Below, in pieces: positions 6,396 to 13,991 of a stretch of DNA of 13,991 nucleotides (position 1 is its first letter; the number at the start of each line of letters is the position of its first letter). The translations under genes and the position numbers were made by a program. Below the pieces are notes generated by a model. The model did not search any database, was not told the DNA's origin, and worked only from the letters and a program-made list of their open reading frames with translations. This DNA is from DATKYK01 sp034430255 (lineage in GTDB: Bacteria > Chloroflexota > Dehalococcoidia > E44-bin15): positions 1 to 13,991 of the forward strand of contig DAOUEU010000168.1 in assembly GCA_034430255.1 (NCBI GenBank). The letters are read 5' to 3'.

Positions 6396-7433
6396 ATGAA
6401 GCGAGTCGTTTTACCCATTGCAGCGCTGGCTTTGATAATGACGCTGGTGGCCAGCGCCTGCTCATCTCAGGTTGACCTTATCGTCCTGCATGCCGGGAGC
6501 CTGGCAGTTCCCTACGATGAGATGGCTGCCGAATTCGAGGAGCAGTATCCAGACGTAACCGTTGTCACCGAATCGGCGGGGAGCCGCACTACTATCAGGA
6601 AGGTTACCGAGCTGGGCAAGCCGGGGGATGTCATCGGCTCCGCCGATTACCTGGCTATCGAGGAGCTGATGTTCCCCGAATATGCCGACTGGTACATCAA
6701 TTTTGCTACCAACGAGATGGTGATCGTCTACAGGGATGCTGCCCCCTTCGCCGATGAGATAGTAAGCGGGAATCGCACCTGGTATGACGTGCTGGTCAAT
6801 GAGGAGGTAACATACGGCCACTCAGACCCGGATGCCGACCCCTGCGGCTACCGAACGCTCATGGTTATGCAGCTAACCCAGAGCTACTATTACGATAACG
6901 CTGGCGATTTCGGCCTGACCCCAGATGTCGATGCTGCCGATCTTTATAACGCCCTTATTCCCATACCGCAGGGCGGTACCGAGATGGAACGCGGCCGGAC
7001 CGGTGGTGATTGGGGGGAGGTTGTAAAGCCGAAGTCGGTGGAGCTTATTTACTTGCTCGAGTCCGGCGACCTGGACTACGCCTTTGAGTATCGCTCGGTA
7101 GCCATACAGCACGGTTTCGACTTTATCACCCTGCCGGATGAGCTGGACCTCTCCAATATGGAAATCGATGAGTTCTATGCTACCGCCACGGTCGAGGTAA
7201 CCGGCAGCGAGCCCAGTTCAACCGCCACCCAGACTGGAGCGGCCATAGTGTATGGGGTTACCATTCCCAAGAATGCTCCTCACCCTGAGCTAGCTCTCGA
7301 CTTCGTGGAGCTTATGATTGGCCCCCAGGGTCAGTCCATACTGGAGAGTATTGGACAACCGCCCATAGTGCCGGCGGAGGCTAGCGACCCGAGTAAGGTC
7401 CCTGAACAACTCAAGCCGTATATTGCTCAGTAA
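6396..7433 (+). CDS. wtpA: Tungstate/molybdate-binding lipoprotein
   Basis: This is the solute-binding protein that captures tungstate or molybdate outside the membrane for WtpBC. The 345 residues start with a lipoprotein signal peptide: KR at 2-3, a hydrophobic core, then LVASAC with the lipidated Cys at 22. The WtpA/ModA family signatures follow: HAGSL near 32, ESAGSRTTIRKV near 60, GSADY near 81, and SDPDADPCGYR near 143-153. An AAAGGGG site stands 8 bases before the ATG. It lies 25 bp after wtpC, so the order here is permease, ATPase, binding protein. The DPDADPCGYR motif is what favours WtpA over bacterial ModA. The gene looks intact. Specificity (W over Mo) is inferred from family only. 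Confidence 0.92.
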   Translation: MKRVVLPIAALALIMTLVASACSSQVDLIVLHAGSLAVPYDEMAAEFEEQYPDVTVVTESAGSRTTIRKVTELGKPGDVIGSADYLAIEELMFPEYADWYINFATNEMVIVYRDAAPFADEIVSGNRTWYDVLVNEEVTYGHSDPDADPCGYRTLMVMQLTQSYYYDNAGDFGLTPDVDAADLYNALIPIPQGGTEMERGRTGGDWGEVVKPKSVELIYLLESGDLDYAFEYRSVAIQHGFDFITLPDELDLSNMEIDEFYATATVEVTGSEPSSTATQTGAAIVYGVTIPKNAPHPELALDFVELMIGPQGQSILESIGQPPIVPAEASDPSKVPEQLKPYIAQ

Positions 7434-7440
7434 AATAGAC

Positions 7441-7631
7441 GCCGCGGTAGGCTATAGGGGTCATGTCCTGATCAGGCCGGAGGACGTCACCTTCACAGCT
7501 TCCAGTCAGCAGTACCAGGAACGTTTTCGAGGGTAGGATAATCAGAATGACTCTTATGGGGCCGCTTGTCCGGATTGAGGTTTCACCGGGCCTAGTGGTA
7601 GAATTATTGATGAATACCAAAAGGAGGGGGT
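7441..7631 (+). pseudogene. Remnant of an ABC ATPase TOBE domain
   Basis: Between wtpA and mop, frame 1 from 7441 reads AAVGYRGHVLIRPEDVTFTA and on to ERFRG, then a TAG at 7534-7536. One base over, the frame starting at 7529 reads GRIIRMTLMGPLVRIEVSPG and on to ELLMN. Joined, they give the typical C-terminal TOBE pattern of oxyanion/sulfate transporter ATPases: RPEDV, then FxGxI, GPLVRIEV and a hydrophobic strand. No Walker or signature part is present. I read it as the frameshifted tail of a second ATPase whose main body was lost. Its last codons overlap the mop SD region. It is not the tail of the wtpC present here, whose own tail is complete. Confidence 0.65.
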
Positions 7632-7841
7632 ATGAAAATCAGTGCGCGTAATGTATTGAAAGGGAAGGTCAAGCAGCTTAAGCCCGGTGCGGTCAATACG
7701 GAGGTGATCCTGGAAACGCCGAATGGGACTGAGATCGTATCGATGATCACTAAAGAGTCTGCTGAAAACCTGGGACTGGTGGTAGGCAAGGAAGTCTATG
7801 CTGCAATAAAGGCCTCGCATGTAATGATTGCTATAGATTAG
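7632..7841 (+). CDS. mop: Molbindin (Mop-type molybdate/tungstate-binding protein)
   Basis: The 69-residue protein is a single Mop/TOBE module, with SARNVLKGKVKQLKPGAVNT at 4-23, the central ITKESAENLGL at 39-49 and the closing VYAAIKASHVMIAID at 55-69. Molbindins assemble as hexamers that hold several molybdate or tungstate ions in the cytoplasm and buffer them. Length is that of stand-alone Mop proteins (about 68 residues). AAGGAGGGGGT stands directly before the ATG at 7632. It follows the wtp genes in the same direction after 198 bp containing a TOBE remnant, and probably shares their transcript. A transcription-factor role is unlikely, since there is no DNA-binding domain. Confidence 0.93.
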   Translation: MKISARNVLKGKVKQLKPGAVNTEVILETPNGTEIVSMITKESAENLGLVVGKEVYAAIKASHVMIAID

Positions 7842-7907
7842 ATCGGGGTAAGACTTTATAAAATGGGGCTGAGAACCTATGTCCCCCTGAATTAAACTTG
7901 CTTGGGT

Positions 7908-8831
7908 TTAAAGCTGAGGTCGGGGCAGCAGCCTGGCCTTCTCGCAGATCTCGGCTACCGCCTCCTCCCATTCGATGGCCATAAGGTGGATCCCGGCCAC
8001 GCCCTCGATCTGGCGCACCTGGTTAATGATATCCACACAGAGGTCGATGCCCGTCTTCTTGGCCTCGCCCTTGGGGGCGCTGGCCATGCGGTCCACCACC
8101 TCATCGGGGACATCCATACCTGGAACCTTGGTCTTCATATACCGGGCTGCACCTGCCGATTTTATTGGTGCCACCCCGGCAAGTATATATACCTTTTCGT
8201 GCAGTCCCCGCTGGCGCACCGCCTCCATCCACCGGGCAAACCTCTCCACATTATATATGATCTGGGTCTGAATGAAGTCGGCACCAGCCGCCACCTTCTT
8301 GGCGAGTCGAATTACCCGGAAGTCAAAGGGGTCGGCGAAGGGGTTGGCTGCTGAACCGATGAAGAGGCTTGGTGAAACCGGCATCTCATCTCCACAGTGA
8401 AACTTCTTTTCGTCGCGCATATTCTTCGCGATTTGAATGAACTGGATACTGTCGATATCGAAGACGCCCTTGGCCTGAGGATGGTTGCCAAAGGACTGAT
8501 GGTCACCGGTGAGGCATAGGAGATTCCTCATCCCCAGTGCTGACATGCCCAGTATATCCATCTGAAGGGCGATCCGGTTCCGGTCGCGGCATGTCATTTG
8601 AACCGTGGTCTCGAGTCCCTCTCTCATCCCGATGAGGCATGCCGCCCAGCTTGCCATGCGGACGATGGCTGTCTGGCCATCGGTAACATTGACCGCATCG
8701 ACACAGCCTTTGAGCAGCCTCGCCTTCTCCCTGATAACATCGGCGTCTGCGCTTTGTGGAGGTCCGAGCTCGCCTGTAACGGCAAAGGCTCCGCTTTCCA
8801 GGACCTTCTCCAGATTACTCCCTGCTTTCAA
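7908..8831 (-). CDS. metF: Methylenetetrahydrofolate reductase
   Basis: MetF reduces 5,10-methylene- to 5-methyl-tetrahydrofolate with an FAD cofactor, feeding methionine synthesis or the methyl branch of the Wood-Ljungdahl pathway. The 307 residues form the TIM barrel of the family: TGELGPP with catalytic-type Glu21 at 19-25, VTDGQ at 49-53, CRDRNR at 81-86, LCLTGD at 105-110, and the FIQTQIIYN strand near 185. The start is TTG at 8831: a stop codon lies two codons upstream in frame, AAAGGA stands 8 bases before it, and the next Met is at residue 59. It has its own promoter, 267 bp from yjbQ. The preferred electron donor (NADH or ferredoxin) cannot be told from the sequence; the MetV partner is not beside it. 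Confidence 0.94.
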   Translation of the reverse strand: MKAGSNLEKVLESGAFAVTGELGPPQSADADVIREKARLLKGCVDAVNVTDGQTAIVRMASWAACLIGMREGLETTVQMTCRDRNRIALQMDILGMSALGMRNLLCLTGDHQSFGNHPQAKGVFDIDSIQFIQIAKNMRDEKKFHCGDEMPVSPSLFIGSAANPFADPFDFRVIRLAKKVAAGADFIQTQIIYNVERFARWMEAVRQRGLHEKVYILAGVAPIKSAGAARYMKTKVPGMDVPDEVVDRMASAPKGEAKKTGIDLCVDIINQVRQIEGVAGIHLMAIEWEEAVAEICEKARLLPRPQL

Positions 8832-8865
8832 GTCTCAAGTCCTTTCTCTCGATTTTCCCGATAAC

Positions 8866-8894
8866 ATTATACATTTATGGCCTGATGATGTCCA
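8866..8894 (-). promoter_or_regulatory. Sigma-70 promoter of metF
   Basis: On the minus strand TGGACA (8894-8889) and TATAAT (8871-8866) are 17 bp apart; the -35 matches 5 of 6 and the -10 is exact. The start point would be near 8859, leaving a leader of about 28 nt before the TTG start. No riboswitch fits in such a short leader. Confidence 0.7.
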
Positions 8895-8970
8895 ACATTT
8901 TGTACGTGTTATGATAGAGACTGTGGGAAAAGAGGTGTCACGGGGCCGGCGGGTCGGCCTGGGGGACGTG

Positions 8971-9042
8971 GCAATCTCAGGGGTGATTTGTCGTGAGGCG
9001 TGGGGATTGCTCCCCCCGATTTATCGGGGTCGCATTGACAAT
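8971..9042. repeat. REP-like repeat with CCCCGAT/ATCGGGG hairpin
   Basis: CCCCGAT (9014-9020) and ATCGGGG (9023-9029) form a 7-bp stem; GCAATC (8971-8976) and GATTGC (9005-9010) form a second inverted pair. The right end CGGGGTCGCATTGACA (9025-9040) closely matches CGGGGTTCGCAATGACA at 16-32. This is a dispersed non-coding repeat between yjbQ and metF; the stem also matches that at 1601-1617. Confidence 0.6.
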
Positions 9043-9098
9043 TGGAATGGTACCTCTCAATGATGGTGGGCTGTCCCCTTTATATCTGAACTAAAGCA

Positions 9099-9515
9099 TT
9101 ATTCGCCCATGATCTGCAGCACGATCTCTCTGGAGCGGGGACGATTATCGAAATCTGCCACTATAATCTGCTGCCAGGTGCCTAGATGAAGGGTTTTATC
9201 GGTGAAAGGCACCACCAGTGAGGGGCCTATGAGTGAGGCTCTCACGTGGGAATACCCATTGCCATCTCCCCAACGGCGGTCGTGCTGATAGGGGATGTTC
9301 CTGGGGACGACGCGCTCACACATATCCTCGAAATCGCTCACCACCCCTGACTCGTACTCGATGGTGGATATCCCCGCTGTCGAGCCGCTGATAAAAACGG
9401 TCACCGTGCCCGTATTGATTCCCGAGCCCGAGACCTCCTGCTTTACCTGAGCGGTGATGTCAATGAGGTCGCATTCTCCTCTGGTTCTAATACCGATTTT
9501 CCTGGTAACCACCAT
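9099..9515 (-). CDS. yjbQ: YjbQ family protein (UPF0047)
   Basis: The 138 residues match the YjbQ/UPF0047 family in full length. Signatures are GTVTVFISGSTAGISTIEYE at 36-55, the His-rich stretch around H78 and H90 (GNGYSHVRASLIGPSLVVPF at 85-104), and LHLGTWQQIIVADFDNRPR at 109-127. Members are cytoplasmic trimers; a secondary thiamine-phosphate synthase activity has been reported for some, but the main role is unsettled. AAAGGGGGT stands 6 bases before the ATG at 9515, and only 25 bp separate it from pyrK, so it is the third gene of a carB-pyrK-yjbQ unit. The pairing with pyrimidine genes does not tell its function. Confidence 0.93.
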   Translation of the reverse strand: MVVTRKIGIRTRGECDLIDITAQVKQEVSGSGINTGTVTVFISGSTAGISTIEYESGVVSDFEDMCERVVPRNIPYQHDRRWGDGNGYSHVRASLIGPSLVVPFTDKTLHLGTWQQIIVADFDNRPRSREIVLQIMGE

Positions 9516-9540
9516 ATATAAACCCCCTTTTAGTCATTAA

Positions 9541-10302
9541 TTACCAGATGAGGTCGCTTAACTCAAATACGGGCCCGTCTCGGCAAACCAGCTTCAGGCC
9601 TCGTCTGGTTTCGATAGCGCAGCCGGCGCAGCCACCGAAACCGCATCCCATCCGTGCCTCCATGGATACCTGAACCGATCTCCCTTCCAGTCCAGGTAGC
9701 TGGGAAATCGCCCTATACATAGAAACCGGTCCGCAGGCGATGATTTGCTCTGCCTCCCGGTGAAATGCAGCAGTGCCGACCAGGAGGTCGGTTACCAGCC
9801 CCCGCTGGCCCATCGAGCCGTCCTCGGTGACTGTAATAGGCTTGATATAAGGCGGCAAAAGGTGTGGAGGGTAGACCTCGTCCGCAGCCTTCGCTCCTAT
9901 GAGCAGGGTCACCCTTCGCCCGTCGGCTGCGGTCCTTTCGGCGAGGAAGATGAGGGGGGCGATTCCGATCCCCCCGGCAACCAGGAGCAGCGTTTGAGAT
10001 CGGACCTCGAAACCCCGCCCCAGTGGTCCCAGAAGGTCGACTGACTCCCCTGCCTTGCGCTGGGCCAGCCAGCGTGTGCCCCGCCCCACCACCTCAAAGA
10101 GCAGGCCGAGCGCACCGCTTTCCCCCACGCGGTGGATGCTAAATGGTCGTCGGAGCAGTGGGTAATGGTCTTCACCGCTGCGCACCATTACAAACTGCCC
10201 TGGCTTAGCATCAGAGACAATCTGGGGAGCATCTGCCCAGAGAAGGTGGATGCCGGGCATGATCTCATCGTTAGACAGGACGGGTGCGGTGATTTGCCTC
10301 AA
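9541..10302 (-). CDS. pyrK: Dihydroorotate dehydrogenase electron-transfer subunit
   Basis: PyrK passes electrons from dihydroorotate oxidation by PyrD (class 1B) through a [2Fe-2S] cluster and FAD to NAD+. The 253 residues show the ferredoxin-reductase fold: FAD-binding RPFS at 52-55, the NAD-binding glycine-rich VAGGIGIAPL near 108-117, and four cluster cysteines C220, C225, C228 and C240 in the CX4CX2CX11C spacing of PyrK. The start is TTG at 10302 with AAAGGTG before it; no better in-frame start exists. It follows carB by 52 bp. The partner pyrD is not in the window. A related NADPH:ferredoxin-type reductase (NfnA) is the alternative, but carB linkage favours PyrK. Confidence 0.9.
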   Translation of the reverse strand: MRQITAPVLSNDEIMPGIHLLWADAPQIVSDAKPGQFVMVRSGEDHYPLLRRPFSIHRVGESGALGLLFEVVGRGTRWLAQRKAGESVDLLGPLGRGFEVRSQTLLLVAGGIGIAPLIFLAERTAADGRRVTLLIGAKAADEVYPPHLLPPYIKPITVTEDGSMGQRGLVTDLLVGTAAFHREAEQIIACGPVSMYRAISQLPGLEGRSVQVSMEARMGCGFGGCAGCAIETRRGLKLVCRDGPVFELSDLIW

Positions 10303-10354
10303 TTAAACACCTTTCATCTTTCTCCCTCGGCTATCCAGGTCTAATCAGTATACT

Positions 10355-13567
<3,213 letters not shown>

Positions 13568-13675
13568 ATAAACCTCCTTCGCTGTTTGTATATAAACACC
13601 GCGCCATAGCCTGCCCGATTATGGTCAGACACGAGCCGATGAAGGATGCTTCAGGTTGCTTGGACATCATTCTTC

Positions 13676-13890
13676 CTACCCTATACCTAATATAGAATGT
13701 ACCTCTTCATCAAAGTACTCTTTGTAGCTTGACCACTCATAGTCGTGTGGTGAGAGAACCAAGCCAGCGCTCACAGGGTTATTATGGATGTAGTCAAGCT
13801 TCTCAAGAAGCTTTTCATCACTAAAGATATTGAAGTCATAGAAGCCAGGTTGCCACAGACGAAACTTTGGACTTCGTATATGGTATTGGG
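13676..13890 (-). pseudogene. C-terminal remnant of a REP-associated tyrosine transposase
   Basis: The last 70 codons read FRLWQPGFYDFNIFSDEKL, YIHNNPVSAGLV and YEWSSYKEY, the typical C-terminal signature of the Y1/IS200-like REP-associated tyrosine transposase (RAYT) family. The N-terminal catalytic part, with its HUH histidine pair and tyrosine, is missing. Upstream the same frame runs into two palindromes at 13906-13970 and codes only for repeat-derived residues, so the fragment is not a working enzyme. It ends 108 bp before carB on the same strand. The remainder might lie beyond 13991, split by the repeat. Confidence 0.8.
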
Positions 13891-13905
13891 GGCTAATATT
13901 CTCAC

Positions 13906-13970
13906 GGGTAGGCGAGAGCATCTGCTCTCGCCTAATGGCAATGGGTCGGAGCAGATGCTCCGACCTACCC
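13906..13970. repeat. Pair of inverted REP hairpins (BIME)
   Basis: Hairpin one pairs AGGCGAGAGCA (13910-13920) with TGCTCTCGCCT (13923-13933), loop TC. Hairpin two pairs GGTCGGAGCA (13944-13953) with TGCTCCGACC (13956-13965), loop GA. The pair is flanked by GGGTAGG (13906-13912) and CCTACCC (13964-13970), exact inverted copies, so GTAG opens the first REP and CTAC closes the second. The tip sequence is the same in both (GAGCATCTGCTC and its complement), while the outer base pairs differ in a compensatory way. This is the textbook layout of a REP pair mobilised by RAYTs. Confidence 0.85.
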
Positions 13971-13991
13971 CGCAGCAAATCAATGATTCTT

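Noticed and set aside
7842..7907. Terminator between mop and metF
   Set aside because: Only a 4-bp GGGG/CCCC stem with a long loop and no T-run; not supported.
13584..13597. GTTTGTATATAAAC near-palindrome upstream of carB as operator or -10
   Set aside because: Only four-base outer arms and no matching -35 at a proper distance; too weak to annotate.

Overview
The window looks like a chromosomal segment of an anaerobic bacterium. The genes are tungstate/molybdate uptake with a Moco-type riboswitch, a ferredoxin-type MetF, an NAD-linked PyrK and a TTG/GTG-rich set of start codons. The repeats and gene content remind me of Chloroflexota, class Dehalococcoidia, but that placement is inference and no ribosomal marker is present to test it. 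Most genes are moderately GC-rich with good Shine-Dalgarno (SD) sites; one block at about 2950-4016 is clearly AT-rich.

Layout. 1-237: end of a repeat, a terminator-like hairpin, then an extended -10 box set so close to folC that its mRNA may be leaderless. 238-1557 (+): folC. 1558-1970: a non-coding stretch whose first 130 bp is a nested-hairpin element bounded by an 11-bp inverted repeat. 1971-2228 (-): small SWIM zinc-finger protein with its own promoter and a hairpin leader. 2229-3016: mostly non-coding, with a Neisseria dRS3-like hairpin repeat and short tandem repeats. 3017-3930 (+): two AT-rich orphan genes behind a perfect consensus sigma-70 promoter, probably acquired. 4017-4187 (-): small zinc-ribbon protein.

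4229-7841 (+): the centrepiece, a tungstate/molybdate uptake locus. A sigma-70 promoter drives a leader that folds like a Moco riboswitch and is followed by two intrinsic terminators in series. Then come the permease (wtpB-like), the ATPase (wtpC-like, ATGA overlap) and the lipoprotein binding protein (wtpA-like). After these lie a frameshifted remnant of another transporter ATPase's TOBE domain and a 69-aa molbindin (mop). The inferred logic is that the cofactor is sensed in the leader RNA, oxyanion is imported by the ABC transporter, and the Mop protein buffers it in the cytoplasm.

7908-13567 (-): metF on its own promoter, and upstream of it a carB-pyrK-yjbQ cluster (large subunit of carbamoyl-phosphate synthase, dihydroorotate dehydrogenase electron-transfer subunit, YjbQ family). 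carA and pyrD are not next to them. 13676-13991: C-terminal remnant of a REP-associated tyrosine transposase abutting a textbook pair of inverted REP hairpins (BIME).

I see no complete undescribed multi-gene system. The most interesting items are the riboswitch leader with its tandem terminators, the three TOBE/Mop modules in one locus (one decayed), the RAYT/BIME junction, the nested-hairpin element after folC, and the AT-rich two-gene island.
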